A model generated the notes under the pieces. The model did no database searches, had not been told where the DNA came from, and was given only the letters and a program-made list of their open reading frames with translations. A program made the translations under genes and the position numbers. A stretch of 64,000 bases of DNA from Plantactinospora soyae (lineage in GTDB: Bacteria; Actinomycetota; Actinomycetes; Mycobacteriales; Micromonosporaceae), in NCBI RefSeq assembly GCF_014874095.1, contig NZ_JADBEB010000001.1, positions 9,486,001-9,550,000 of the forward strand. Direction: 5' to 3'. Positions within the stretch are counted from its first letter, which is position 1, and each line of letters opens with the position of its first letter. This document shows, in pieces, positions 9,337-18,432 of this stretch.

Positions 9337-9435
9337 GCCCGGTACGCCAATCGAGGCGCGTCGGCGCGACCCACCCGTTGCCAGATCATCCGCACCTGCC
9401 GGCCGAGGCTGGCCCATGCCCTGGGGAATGGTGTC

Positions 9436-9894
9436 ATGCAAGCACGTCAGATCGCCGTGGCGGTGCCGACGGTGACCGTCCAGGATTCCGTCGCGCGGGC
9501 GGTCCGGCTGATGGCACTGAGCCGGTTGCCGGGCCTGATCGTGGTCGACGCGCGAGGACGGCCGAGGAACGTACTTCCCGGCACCCAGGTGCTGCAGATG
9601 GCGGTCCCCGGCAGCTACCGGGAGGATCCCGCCCTGGTCAGGGCCATCGACGAGGCGCATGCCGACATCTTCTGGCAGGAGCTGGGCAACCTCACCGTCG
9701 GCGACTGTCTGCTCCGGGAACCTGCCCGGGTGATCACCGTCGGCCTCGACGGCACCCTGCTGGAGGTGGCCGCCCTGATGTCCCGGCAGCGCAGCCCGCT
9801 GGTGGCGGTCGTCGACCAGGTCGGCGTACTCGTCGGAGCCATCACCCTGGACCGGCTGCTGACCAGGCTCGCCATCCTCGACCCGGACATCTGA
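9436..9894 (+). CDS. CBS-domain pair protein
   Basis: A 152-residue protein made of two CBS motifs (about 1-55 and 90-150) with the usual RLPGLIVVD and SPLVAVVD core strands. CBS pairs bind adenosyl ligands and gate attached or neighbouring transporters and enzymes. ATG 9436 has GGGGAATGG upstream. It is 70 bp before the SLC13-type permease, on the same strand, and probably senses nucleotide state for that carrier; this link is inferred from position only. Confidence 0.85.
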   Translation: MQARQIAVAVPTVTVQDSVARAVRLMALSRLPGLIVVDARGRPRNVLPGTQVLQMAVPGSYREDPALVRAIDEAHADIFWQELGNLTVGDCLLREPARVITVGLDGTLLEVAALMSRQRSPLVAVVDQVGVLVGAITLDRLLTRLAILDPDI

Positions 9895-9964
9895 ACCCGG
9901 CCACGGTCATCGGCGAGCCGACGGTGCCGGCCAGCGTCGCCGGCGGGCCGACGGAGCCGGTCCG

Positions 9965-11251
9965 TTGAACGCTGTCGTCGCGCTCGCCATCTTCGTCGTG
10001 GCGTTCTTCTTCATCGCCACCGAAAAGGCGGACAAGGTCAAGGTGGTGCTGATCGCCGCCGCCGCGATGACCGTCCTCGGGTTCGCCCCCGGCGCCGACG
10101 TCTTCTTCTCCGAGCACGAGGGCATCGACTGGAAGGTCATCTTCCTGCTGCTCGGGATGATGATCATTGTTGGTGTCATCAAGCAGACGGGAGTCTTCGA
10201 CTTCCTCGCGATCTGGGCCGCCAAGAAGTCGTCCGGTCGGCCGTACCGGCTGATGGTGATGTTGATGGTGATCACCGCCATCGCGTCGCCGTTCCTCGAC
10301 AACGTCACCACGATCATGCTGGTCGCACCCGTCACCGTGGTGGTCTGCAACCGACTGCACATCCCGGCCCAGCCGTACCTCATCGCCGAGGTGCTGGCCT
10401 CCAACATCGGTGGAGCCGCGACGTTGATCGGCGACCCGCCCAACATCATTATCGGCAGCCGGGCCGGGCTGACCTTCGGGGACTTCCTCGTACACATGGC
10501 GCCGATCGTGGTCGTGATCTTCGCGGTCTTCGTGGTCTTCACCCGGGTGCTGTTCCGGAAATCGTTCCAGTACAACCCGGAGCACGTCGCCGCCGTGATG
10601 GCGTTGCAGGAGCGGCGGGCGATCACCGACGTACGCCTGCTGGTCCGCTGCCTGGTCGTACTCGGCCTGGTCGTGGTCGGCTTCGGGCTGCACTCCGTGC
10701 TGCACATCGACCCGTCGGTGGTGGCGATGGTCGGCGCCGGCACCATGCTGCTGGTGTCCAAACTCGACGTCTCCGACGTGCTGCACGAGGTCGAGTGGCC
10801 CACCCTGGTCTTCTTCATGGGCCTGTTCGTGATGGTCTCCGGCCTGGTGCACACCGGGGTGATCACCACGTTCGGCGAGTGGGTGATCGACCAGGTGGAC
10901 GGCGACTTCTTCGCCGCGGCGACCGCACTGCTCTTCGGGTCCGCGATCCTGGGCGCCTTCTTCGACAACATCCCGTACGTCGCCACGATGGCGCCGGTGG
11001 TCGAAGGGCTGGTGGCCGAGGCCCCGGATCCGGCAACCGGCCAGGCGTTGTGGTGGGCCTTCGCCCTCGGTGCGGACTTCGGCGGCAACGGCACCGCGGT
11101 CGCCGCCAGCGCCAACGTGGTGGCCATCGGCATCGCCGCCAGGACCGGGCACCGGATCTCGTTCTGGCAGTTCACCAAGTACGGGATCATCGTCACGATC
11201 CTGAGCACCGCGATCGCCTGGGTGTACGTCTGGCTGCGCTATTTCCTCTGA
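9965..11251 (+). CDS. SLC13/ArsB-NhaD superfamily ion transporter
   Basis: A 428-residue carrier with about eleven membrane helices. Two inverted halves each carry a conserved reentrant motif: SPFLDNVTTIMLVAP near residue 112 and GAFFDNIPYVATMAP near 340, and NIGGAATLIGDPPNIIIG lies between them. These motifs define the ion transporter superfamily that includes ArsB, NhaD and CitM. I cannot tell arsenite, sodium or anion transport from sequence. The start is TTG 9965 with GGAG 8 bases upstream. It forms a likely operon with the KhtT-like and CBS genes, and is 9 bp from a convergent regulator. Confidence 0.9.
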   Translation: MNAVVALAIFVVAFFFIATEKADKVKVVLIAAAAMTVLGFAPGADVFFSEHEGIDWKVIFLLLGMMIIVGVIKQTGVFDFLAIWAAKKSSGRPYRLMVMLMVITAIASPFLDNVTTIMLVAPVTVVVCNRLHIPAQPYLIAEVLASNIGGAATLIGDPPNIIIGSRAGLTFGDFLVHMAPIVVVIFAVFVVFTRVLFRKSFQYNPEHVAAVMALQERRAITDVRLLVRCLVVLGLVVVGFGLHSVLHIDPSVVAMVGAGTMLLVSKLDVSDVLHEVEWPTLVFFMGLFVMVSGLVHTGVITTFGEWVIDQVDGDFFAAATALLFGSAILGAFFDNIPYVATMAPVVEGLVAEAPDPATGQALWWAFALGADFGGNGTAVAASANVVAIGIAARTGHRISFWQFTKYGIIVTILSTAIAWVYVWLRYFL

Positions 11252-11260
11252 CCGTCGGGG

Positions 11261-11923
11261 CTAGTCCTCCGGATCGCCGAGCAGCCACCCGTTCTGCTCG
11301 GCGATCCGGACCGCCTCGGCCCGGGTCCGCGCCCCGGTCTTTCCGATCGCCGCGGACAGGTGGTTGCGTACGGTCCCCTCGGACAGGTGCAGTGCTCGGG
11401 CGAGCGCCCCGGCAGGCTCCCCGCTGCGGGCCGCCCGCAACACCTCGGTCTCCCGCTCGGTCAGCGGGCTGTGCCCACTGGCCAGGGTTTCGGCGGCCAG
11501 CGTCGGGTCGACCACCCGCAGGCCGGCGTGCACCCGCCGGACCGCGTCGGCCAGTTGCCGGGCCGGGGTGTCCTTCACCACGAAGCCACCCGCGCCGGCC
11601 TCCATCGCCCGGCGCAGATAGCCCGGACGTCCGAAGGTGGTGACCACCAACACCCGGCAGTCGGGCAGTTCCTCCCGCAGTGCGGCGGTGGCGGCAATCC
11701 CGTCCAGGCCCGGCATCTCCACGTCGAGCAGCGCGACGTCCGGTCGGGTCCGGCAGGCCGCCGCCAGCACCTCGTCGCCGCGGCCGACCTCGGCCACCAC
11801 CGTCAGGTCGGGTTCCAGGGAGAGCAGCGCGGCCAGCGCGCCCCGGACCAGGGCCTGGTCGTCGGCGAGCAACAGCCGGATCGGCGCGGTCACCGCATCC
11901 GTCCCGCCGGCCAGCTCTGTCAC
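11261..11923 (-). CDS. DesR/LiaR-like response regulator
   Basis: A 220-residue regulator. GTG 11923 is preceded by GGGAG at 7 bases; GTG 11893 is a second option. Receiver domain with DD at 21-22, phospho-acceptor Asp67 in VALLDVEMPG and Lys in GFVVKDT. LuxR HTH begins LTERETEVLRAARSGE; the recognition helix lies in SEGTVRNHLSAAIGKTGARTR. It is the last gene of a four-gene operon (ABC ATPase, permease, kinase, regulator), an arrangement typical of self-regulated exporters responding to membrane or antibiotic stress. Confidence 0.95.
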   Translation of the reverse strand: MTELAGGTDAVTAPIRLLLADDQALVRGALAALLSLEPDLTVVAEVGRGDEVLAAACRTRPDVALLDVEMPGLDGIAATAALREELPDCRVLVVTTFGRPGYLRRAMEAGAGGFVVKDTPARQLADAVRRVHAGLRVVDPTLAAETLASGHSPLTERETEVLRAARSGEPAGALARALHLSEGTVRNHLSAAIGKTGARTRAEAVRIAEQNGWLLGDPED

Positions 11924-11954
11924 GGCAGCTCTCCCGCCGGCCGGATCGGCACGG

Positions 11955-13085
11955 TCACGGCAGCGCTCCGGCGAAGCTGACCTGAAGCCGGAAGCCGCGT
12001 CCGCCCGGCCCACGGCCGACGACGACCCGGGCGTCCAGCTGTTCCGCCCGCTCCCGCAGTCCGAGCAGGCCGTGACCGGGGTGCGGCCCGTCCGCTCCGT
12101 CGACCAGCGGCCCCCGACCGTCGTCGAGCACCTCGATCTCGTCGGGTCGGACCCGGATGACGCAGCGCCGGGCCCCACTGTGTCGTACCACGTTGGTCAC
12201 CCCTTCCCGGACCGCCCAGCCGAACAGCTCGCTGCGGGCCGGTGGCAGTTCGACGTCCGAGGTTGGCAGCTCCGCCACGACGCCCGCCGCCCGCAGTGCC
12301 GTCCGGGCGCTGGCCAACTCGGTGGCGAGGGTGATCTCACGGTACGCCCCGACGGTGGACCGGACGTCGGCGAGCGCATCCCGGGCCAGCCGCTCCAGGT
12401 CCGCCACCTCGGCACCGGCCCGGCCCGGATCGATCTCGAGCAGTCGGCCGGCCAGCTCCGCCTTGACCGCGATGACGGTGAGCGAGTGTCCGAGGATGTC
12501 GTGCAGGTCCCGGGCGGTCCGGGCCCGTTCCTCGGCGACCGCCAACCGGTGGATCTCCTGCTGGGCGTCGAGCAGCTGGGTCTGCCGTTCGACCAGCCGG
12601 CCGAACGCGAACACCGCGACCGCGGCGAGCAGGACGGCGAACGCCACCCCGGACTCCGGCTCCCAGCCGGGAACGAACTGCGGTACGACCACCGGGATCA
12701 CGACCAGCACGGCGACCACCGCGAGGGCGGCGCGGGTCGGCAGGATCAGTACCGCGGAGGCCGAGACGTAGACCAGGGTGACCATCCAGTCCTCGCCGGC
12801 CGACGGGATGATGAGCGCCCCGATCGCGAACAGTCCGCCGAGCGCCGCCGCGGCCTGGCCGGGCGGAATCGAGCGACGTCGCCAGATCGCCGCCCGGAGT
12901 CGGACGAACAGGGCCAGGTAGCCGGCTCCGAAGGCCACGATCGCGACGAGGCCCAGGTCCCGGGCCAGGCCGGGCGGGTGCTTCCAGATCGTGCCCAACG
13001 GCTGCCCGAGGTAGACCAGCCACACCACGGCGGCCAGCCAGCCGAACCTGGAACCGAAGCCCACGCTTCGGCGCGGTTCCGTCAC
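11955..13085 (-). CDS. DesK-like sensor histidine kinase
   Basis: About 376 residues from GTG 13085; no clear ribosome site, and the frame extends upstream through Pro/Arg-rich codons. Five membrane helices (about 15-165) without a large extracellular domain, then HisKA_3 with His195 in RTARDLHDILGHSL, and a HATPase domain with REGVTNVVRHSGA and DDGRGP. Like DesK it probably senses bilayer state with its membrane domain. Gap to the downstream regulator is 31 bp, and the kinase lies about 110 bp after the ABC permease. Confidence 0.92.
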   Translation of the reverse strand: MTEPRRSVGFGSRFGWLAAVVWLVYLGQPLGTIWKHPPGLARDLGLVAIVAFGAGYLALFVRLRAAIWRRRSIPPGQAAAALGGLFAIGALIIPSAGEDWMVTLVYVSASAVLILPTRAALAVVAVLVVIPVVVPQFVPGWEPESGVAFAVLLAAVAVFAFGRLVERQTQLLDAQQEIHRLAVAEERARTARDLHDILGHSLTVIAVKAELAGRLLEIDPGRAGAEVADLERLARDALADVRSTVGAYREITLATELASARTALRAAGVVAELPTSDVELPPARSELFGWAVREGVTNVVRHSGARRCVIRVRPDEIEVLDDGRGPLVDGADGPHPGHGLLGLRERAEQLDARVVVGRGPGGRGFRLQVSFAGALP

Positions 13086-13196
13086 ACCGGCCACGCTAAC
13101 CGGCCGGGCCGGGCGGCCCGCCCCGATCCGCCCGGCCCGCGACCCGGTCGACCCGCCCGACCCGGTGGGCACACCCGCTCCCGACCCGCGTCCCCG

Positions 13197-13973
13197 TCAC
13201 ACTCGCTGGGTGTCGCGGCGGAACAGCCGGGCCGCACCGAAGCCGAAGGCGACGGTCCAGAGCACCACGTTGGCGACCGCGCCGGCGGTGGCGCCGGTGC
13301 CGGTGAGCGGACTGCGGGCGAGTTCACCCACCCCGTACACGGGGGTGAACCTGGCGATCTGCTGCATGACGTCCGGCAGCACCTCCAGCGGTACGAAGAG
13401 CCCGCCGAACATCGCCAGGATGGCCAGGATCGGGCCGAGGAACTGCATCACGTTCTCGGCCGGGGCGAGGTAGCCGACGAAGAGACCGAACGCGGCGAAG
13501 ACCAGCGACCCGAGCCAGGCCGCCAGCCCGGCGAGCAGCCAGACGTGGGCCGGCATGCTGACCCCGCACAGCGCGCCGACCACGAACTCGACCAGCACCG
13601 CCAGCAGCCCGAGCGTCATCGCGGTGAGCACCTTGGTGGCGACGTACGCGGACGGGCGCAGCGGGGTCAACCGGAGTTGTCGGCTCCAGCCCTGGGCCCG
13701 CTCGACCGCGACCATTCCGCCACCGCTGGTGGTGGCGACCATCGCGCCGTAGACGGCGAGGCTGATCATGATGTAGCCGGTCAGCGGGGCGCCGTTGTCC
13801 AGCGTCTGCCCCTGGTTCGGCAGGCCGAAGAGCAGGAAGAACACCGCCGGCATGACCAGGATGAAGAACAGGGTACGGCGGTTGCGCAGCACCCTGCGGA
13901 TCTCCAGCAGCAGGTTCGGCAGGTTGAACCCGCCCATCGCCGGACGTGAACGGGGCATCGCTGTCGTGCTCAT
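13197..13973 (-). CDS. ABC-2 type transporter permease
   Basis: A 258-residue permease with six membrane helices (about 36-56, 68-85, 112-135, 145-168, 175-195, 230-248). The first 35 residues are a cytoplasmic lead-in. The family pattern of DrrB-like exporters is visible in RTLFFILVMPAVFFLLFG. Its ATG overlaps the ATPase stop by 4 bp, showing translational coupling. It exports an unknown compound, drug or lipid, together with that ATPase. Confidence 0.92.
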   Translation of the reverse strand: MSTTAMPRSRPAMGGFNLPNLLLEIRRVLRNRRTLFFILVMPAVFFLLFGLPNQGQTLDNGAPLTGYIMISLAVYGAMVATTSGGGMVAVERAQGWSRQLRLTPLRPSAYVATKVLTAMTLGLLAVLVEFVVGALCGVSMPAHVWLLAGLAAWLGSLVFAAFGLFVGYLAPAENVMQFLGPILAILAMFGGLFVPLEVLPDVMQQIARFTPVYGVGELARSPLTGTGATAGAVANVVLWTVAFGFGAARLFRRDTQRV

Positions 13974-14890
13974 CGGGTGCTCCCCTGAAGTGCGTCGGTG
14001 GCCGTACCGGTGGTCAGGGCGAGGAAGGCGTCCTCAAGATTGCGGGAGGTGATCTCCAGGTCCCGTGCCGAGGTGTGGTTCAGCAGGTACCGGGCCACCT
14101 CGTCGGAGTCGCCCGCCTGCACCAGGATGGTGTCCCCGCGTACCTCGACCGATTCGACGCCGGGCAGCCCGGCCAGCCAGACCTGGTCCGCGCCGGGCAG
14201 GGTGGCCCGGACCAGCCGGCCGGCGGCCAGGTTCTTGACCTCCGCGGTGGTGCCGTCGGCGACGATCCGGCCCGACCGGATCAGCACGATCCGGTCGGCG
14301 TACGCGTCCGCCTCCTCCAGGTAGTGGGTGGCGAACAGCACGGTACGACCGGCCCGGGCGTCCCGGCGGATCGCCGTCCAGAAGTCGCGCCGCCCCTCGA
14401 CGTCCATTCCGGTCGTCGGCTCGTCCAGCACCATCAGGTCCGGATCGGGCAACAGGGCCAGCGCGAAGCGCAGCCGCTGCTGCTGTCCGCCGGAGCACTT
14501 ACCCACCCGTCGGCCGGCGATGTCGGTGATGCCGGCCCGGTCCAGCACCTCGGCGACCGGCCGGGCGTGCGGGTAGAGGTTGGCGGTCATCCGGACGGTT
14601 TCGGCGACGGTCATGTCCTTCAGCAGGCCACCGGTCTGCATGACGGCCGCAATCCGGCCGAGTGCGACCGCGTCCGTCGGCGTCTCGCCGTAGATCCGGA
14701 CGCTGCCGGTGTCGGGCCGGGCCAGCCCGAGCAGCATGTCGATCGTGGTGGTCTTGCCGGCGCCGTTCGGACCGAGGAAGGCCACCACCTCGCCGGGCTC
14801 GATACACAGGCTGAGTGCGTCGACGGCGGTCACCGCGCCGTAGGTCTTGGTGAGACCGGTCAGTTCGACCGCGGGAGTGGTTGTCGGCAT
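13970..14890 (-). CDS. ABC transporter ATP-binding protein (DrrA-like)
   Basis: A 306-residue ATPase from ATG 14890. Walker A GPNGAGKT at 40-47, Q-loop VMQTGG near 84, signature CSGGQQQRL at 132-140, Walker B LMVLDEPTTGMD at 152-163 and H-loop ATHYLEE. A C-terminal extension of about 90 residues (DUF4162-like) is typical for drug exporter ATPases. First gene of the exporter/two-component operon. A 12-bp palindrome at 14951-14962 lies 61 bp upstream and is the best operator candidate. The start has only a weak ribosome site. Confidence 0.95.
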   Translation of the reverse strand: MPTTTPAVELTGLTKTYGAVTAVDALSLCIEPGEVVAFLGPNGAGKTTTIDMLLGLARPDTGSVRIYGETPTDAVALGRIAAVMQTGGLLKDMTVAETVRMTANLYPHARPVAEVLDRAGITDIAGRRVGKCSGGQQQRLRFALALLPDPDLMVLDEPTTGMDVEGRRDFWTAIRRDARAGRTVLFATHYLEEADAYADRIVLIRSGRIVADGTTAEVKNLAAGRLVRATLPGADQVWLAGLPGVESVEVRGDTILVQAGDSDEVARYLLNHTSARDLEITSRNLEDAFLALTTGTATDALQGSTR

Positions 14891-14950
14891 ACCGGTAATG
14901 CTGCGGAACGCCGGCCCCATCCGGCCGGCCCGCCCGTCACGACCTGACCG

Positions 14951-14962
14951 TGACAATTGTCA
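14951..14962. promoter_or_regulatory. Perfect 12-bp palindrome upstream of the ABC/TCS operon
   Basis: TGACAATTGTCA is fully self-complementary and stands out as AT-rich. It lies 61 bp before the ATG of the ATPase gene and directly next to the heptamer array. A dimeric response regulator such as the operon's own product could bind there; this is inferred from symmetry and position. Confidence 0.5.
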
Positions 14963-15067
14963 GGCGACGGGTGACGGGCGACGGGCGACGGACGGCGGAC
15001 GACGGACGACGGACGGCGGACGGCGGACGGCGGACGACGGACGGCGGACGGCGGACGGCGGGACGGC
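14963..15067. repeat. Intergenic array of about fifteen 7-bp units
   Basis: Units GGCGACG, GGTGACG, GACGGCG and GACGACG follow one another in exact 7-bp register for about 105 bp between the starts of the ABC operon and the end of the metallo-hydrolase gene. The period and the variation style match the array at 1612-1730. No coding potential or promoter was recognised inside it. Confidence 0.85.
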
Positions 15068-15160
15068 AGCCGGCAGGACGATCACGCCCGGTCGGGCCGG
15101 AGAAGGTCCGACCGGGCGTGCCGACGCGCGCCACGGTTCCGGTGCGGCGGCGTCCCGGGG

Positions 15161-15790
15161 TCAGTGGCCTCGGGTCAGCCACTCGTCCAGGTGTGGTGCC
15201 TCGTCGGCGATGGTGGTGCTCGCGCCGTGCCCGGTGTGCACCGCCGTCTCGGCCGGCAGGCTCAGCAGGCGCTGCCGGATCGAGTCGACGATGGTGCCGA
15301 AGTCGCTGTACGAGCGGCCGGTGGCGCCCGGCCCACCCTGGAACAGGGTGTCACCGGTGAATACCGCGCCGAGTTCGGGAGCGTGGAACGAGCAGGCGCC
15401 GGGGCTGTGCCCGGGGGTGTGCAGTACCCGCAGCGCGGTGCCGGCCACCTCGATCGTCTGCCCGTCCCGCAGTTCCGCACCCGGCGGCACGTCCGGGTGC
15501 ACCATGTCCCAGAGCACCCGGTCGGCGGGGTGCAGCAGCACCTCCGCACCGGTCACGTCGGCCAGGGCCGGCGCCACCCGTACGTGGTCGTCGTGCGCGT
15601 GCGTCGCCAGGATGGCCAGCACCCGTCGGCCACCGATCGCCGAGACGATGGCGTCCACGTCGTGCGGGGCGTCGATGACCACGCACTCGTCGTCGTCGCC
15701 GACCACCCAGACGTTGTTCTCCACGTCGAAGGTCTGGCCGTCGAGCGAGAAGGTGCCGGAGGTGACCGTGTGGTCGATCCGGGCCGCCAT
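15161..15790 (-). CDS. Metallo-beta-lactamase-fold hydrolase of the mycothiol formaldehyde operon
   Basis: A 209-residue enzyme. Zinc motif HAHDDH at 64-69, further ligands in HTPGHSPG, FTGDTLF and the final GHG. ATG 15790 overlaps the stop of the formaldehyde dehydrogenase gene, so both are coupled. In mycobacteria the same pair is adjacent (Rv2259/Rv2260). By analogy with glutathione detoxification, it probably hydrolyses the S-formylmycothiol thioester made by the dehydrogenase, or an intermediate of that route; this is inference from context. Confidence 0.9.
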   Translation of the reverse strand: MAARIDHTVTSGTFSLDGQTFDVENNVWVVGDDDECVVIDAPHDVDAIVSAIGGRRVLAILATHAHDDHVRVAPALADVTGAEVLLHPADRVLWDMVHPDVPPGAELRDGQTIEVAGTALRVLHTPGHSPGACSFHAPELGAVFTGDTLFQGGPGATGRSYSDFGTIVDSIRQRLLSLPAETAVHTGHGASTTIADEAPHLDEWLTRGH

Positions 15791-16878
15791 CAGAAGATCA
15801 CCACCGACCGCAGCACGTCGCCGTGATGCATCTTGCCGAACGCGTCCTCCACCTGGTCGAGCCCAATCTCCTCGCTGACGAAGGCGTCCAGGTCCAGCCG
15901 GCCCTGGAGGTAGAGCGAGGTCAGCATCGGGAAGTCCCGGCTCGGCAGGCAGTCGCCGTACCAGCTCGACTTGAGGGCACCGCCCCGGCCGAAGACGTCC
16001 AGCAGCGGCAGGTCGGGCATCTTCATCTCCGGGGTGGGCACCCCGACCAGGACGACGGTGCCGGCGAGGTCGCGGGCGTAGAAGGCCTGCTGCCAGGTCT
16101 CCGGCCGGCCGACCGCCTCGATCACCACGTCCGCGCCATGGCCGCCGGTCAGCTCCCGGATCGCCTCGACCGGGTCGGTCTCCCGGGCGTTCACGGTGTG
16201 CGTCGCGCCGAAGCCCTTGGCCCACTCCAGTTTGCGGGGGTCGGTGTCGACCGCGATGATCGTCGTCGCCCCGGCCAGCGCCGCGCCGGCCACCGCGCCG
16301 TCACCGACGCCGCCGCAGCCGATGACCGCCACCGAGTCGCCCCGGGTGACCCCGCCGGTGTTCACCGCCGCGCCGAGCCCGGCCATCACACCGCAGCCCA
16401 GCAGACCGACGGCGGCCGGTCGGGCCGCCGGGTCCACCTTGGTGCACTGCCCGGCGTGTACGAGCGTCTTCTCCACGAACGCGCCGATGCCGAGCGCCGG
16501 GGAGAGTTCGGTGCCGTCGGTCAGCGTCATCTTCTGCGCCGCGTTGTGGGTGGCGAAGCAGTACCACGGCTTGCCGCGTCGACAGGCCCGACAGTTCCCG
16601 CAGACGGCCCGCCAGTTGAGTACCACGAAGTCGCCCGGCTCGACGTCGGTCACCCCGGCGCCGACCTGCTCCACGATTCCGGCGGCCTCGTGCCCGAGCA
16701 GGAACGGAAAGTCGTCGTTGATACCACCCTCGCGGTAGTGCAGGTCGGTGTGGCAGACGCCGCAGGCCTGCACCCGCACCACGGCCTCACCCGGGCCCGG
16801 GTCCGGTACGACGATGGTGGCCACCTCGACCGGTGCACCCTTGCCCCGGGCGATGACCCCGCGCACTTCCTGGCTCAC
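15790..16878 (-). CDS. mscR: S-(hydroxymethyl)mycothiol dehydrogenase
   Basis: A 362-residue zinc alcohol dehydrogenase. Catalytic zinc ligands: Cys39 in ACGVCHTD and His63 in LGHE. The structural zinc set is [15 protein letters not shown], and the NAD-binding glycines are in [10 protein letters not shown]. The sequence [28 protein letters not shown] is characteristic of mycothiol-dependent formaldehyde dehydrogenase (also nitrosomycothiol reductase). It oxidises the formaldehyde-mycothiol adduct with NAD+. The presence of mycothiol itself marks an actinomycete. Followed with a 4-base overlap by the hydrolase gene. Confidence 0.95.
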   Translation of the reverse strand: MSQEVRGVIARGKGAPVEVATIVVPDPGPGEAVVRVQACGVCHTDLHYREGGINDDFPFLLGHEAAGIVEQVGAGVTDVEPGDFVVLNWRAVCGNCRACRRGKPWYCFATHNAAQKMTLTDGTELSPALGIGAFVEKTLVHAGQCTKVDPAARPAAVGLLGCGVMAGLGAAVNTGGVTRGDSVAVIGCGGVGDGAVAGAALAGATTIIAVDTDPRKLEWAKGFGATHTVNARETDPVEAIRELTGGHGADVVIEAVGRPETWQQAFYARDLAGTVVLVGVPTPEMKMPDLPLLDVFGRGGALKSSWYGDCLPSRDFPMLTSLYLQGRLDLDAFVSEEIGLDQVEDAFGKMHHGDVLRSVVIF

Positions 16879-17640
16879 GCTGCCTCCTCAAGATCTCGAT
16901 CCCGATCGGTCGTAGCATGTCACGGCCATCCAGCCCGATGACCGGGCTCACCCGCTATGCGGAACGACGAAGTTTCCGGCGGCGGTGCGACGACCGGCGG
17001 CCGGTCGCGGCGGCGCAGCGGGCCGAGCGCACCAGGAAGTCTCGCAGGTCACCGGTTGGTTCGGACAGGCCGGTTGGCGCGCTGCGCGGAGGCTGCCCGG
17101 CCGCGACGTCTGACCAACTACGCACCAATCGCTGACCCGACCCCGCGCGCCGCCTCCGGCCCCGATGCGTGGTTCGAGGTCGAATGTCCGGATGGACGTG
17201 CGCCGGCACCGGTGCCGGTGCGTCGTTCGGGACCGGTGTCCGGATCTAGCGATGATCAACTCGGCCCGGGGGCCGGTTCGCGGAACACCCGGCGGGCGGC
17301 CGCGGTTATACCCTGCGACGACCACAGCAGCGCCGCCCCCGGGCAGGTCACGGGGATGGGTTGACTGTCCGGTCGGGGCCGGTCCGGTCCCCCGGATCCG
17401 GTTCCGACCATGATCAAGTGGTCGGGTGGCCGGCCCCCGGGAATCCCGGGCCACCGCCCACGGTTACATCCCCCGTACGCCTGGAGCACGCACAGTAGTG
17501 CTGTTTCGCTCGGGCGCGCAGCGCGAATTCTTCCGCTGTTGCTGTTTTTCCTTTCTGACGAGCCGTTGACGGTGCCGCGCACCCCCCGCGCGTCGCCCGA
17601 GATCACGGTCGTCTTACCCCCGGAATGGAAGGCAACCATC
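16879..17640. other. 762-bp region without a convincing gene; structured leader near its end
   Basis: This separates the divergent mscR and C39-like genes. Open frames exist (for example 16957-17364 plus) but have Arg/Pro-rich composition and no start signals. Near the 3' end are two neighbouring hairpins: CCGACCA with TGGTCGG at 17404-17425, and a larger one centred on CCCGGG-AAT-CCCGGG (about 17424-17453). They could belong to the peptidase leader. I compared it by eye with the ydaO c-di-AMP riboswitch pattern and did not find its conserved GACAGCTAACC-like core. Confidence 0.55.
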
Positions 17641-18333
17641 ATGACTACAGTCAAGCGGTGGCTACCGGCCATCACCGAAACCCCGATTCGTAAGACCGCG
17701 CTCGGTATCGCGGGACTCGCCGTCGTCGGCGGTGCGTTCGCCGGACCGGCGTTGAGCATGACGGCCCCGCAGGCGGCGATGACGCCGACCGCCGCGGCGG
17801 TCAGTGTCCGGGATGTCGACAAGGGTCAGCCGTCGAAGGTTCTGGACTACCAGTACAAGGCGCAGGAGAACGGCTACTACTGTGCGCCGGCCGCGACCCG
17901 GATCGCGCTGTCGACCCAGGGGCACACCCCGGCGCAGGACGACGTGGCCAAGCGGCTGGGTACGACCGAGGCCGGTACGAACTCGGCCGAGGACACCACC
18001 CGGGTGCTGAACAGCACCGGTGGTAAGGACTACCGGACCGTGGCGATCCCGGACGAGACCGCCAAGCCGGAGCAGATGGACCGGCTCCAGGTCGACGTGG
18101 TCCACGCGATCGACGCCAAGCGTGCGGTGGTGATGAACATCAGGGGCACGGCAGTGGACGAGGCCGGTACGGCGCACTCGTACGAGGGTGGGCACTACCT
18201 GACCGTCGTCGGGTACGACGACCACGGCCGCAAGGTCAAGATCGCCGACCCGGCCAACCCGAACCAGAGCGAGTACTGGATGAGCACCATCACGCTCGCC
18301 AACTGGGCCGCCGAACGTGGCTACTCCGCATAA
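17641..18333 (+). CDS. Secreted C39-like cysteine peptidase
   Basis: A 230-residue protein; ATG 17641 has GGAAGG 8 bases upstream. An N-terminal signal (basic start, hydrophobic 18-38, cleavage likely near ALSMTA) is followed by a papain-like fold of the peptidase C39_2 type: Cys81 in QENGYYCAPAATRIAL, His185 in EGGHYLTVVGYD and Asp203 in IADPANP. These are the residues expected for a cysteine protease triad. The family is common and duplicated in actinomycetes; the substrate is unknown. A strong terminator follows at 40 bp. Confidence 0.88.
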   Translation: MTTVKRWLPAITETPIRKTALGIAGLAVVGGAFAGPALSMTAPQAAMTPTAAAVSVRDVDKGQPSKVLDYQYKAQENGYYCAPAATRIALSTQGHTPAQDDVAKRLGTTEAGTNSAEDTTRVLNSTGGKDYRTVAIPDETAKPEQMDRLQVDVVHAIDAKRAVVMNIRGTAVDEAGTAHSYEGGHYLTVVGYDDHGRKVKIADPANPNQSEYWMSTITLANWAAERGYSA

Positions 18334-18372
18334 CCGGTAAGCACGACACGCCACCAGCAGGACACGACAACG

Positions 18373-18403
18373 AAGGGCCAGCCCCATCCAGGGGCTGGCC
18401 CTT
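18373..18403 (+). terminator. Rho-independent-type terminator after the C39-like gene
   Basis: A 12-bp perfect stem AGGGCCAGCCCC with GGGGCTGGCCCT and a 5-base loop, followed by TTTCG. It is the clearest intrinsic terminator of the window and stands between convergent genes. Confidence 0.9.
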
Positions 18404-18432
18404 TCGTCGTACCCGGAGATTTCCGGTGCTGG

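Noticed and set aside
11637-13949. 770-codon plus-strand open frame
   Set aside because: Antisense to the histidine kinase and ABC permease genes; low-complexity Asp/Arg/Gly sequence.
16957-17364. 135-codon open frame in the mscR/C39 gap
   Set aside because: No ribosome site, Arg/Pro-rich product, no family features.
17280-17640. ydaO-type c-di-AMP riboswitch before the C39-like gene
   Set aside because: The conserved core segments of that riboswitch could not be found, only GC-rich hairpins.
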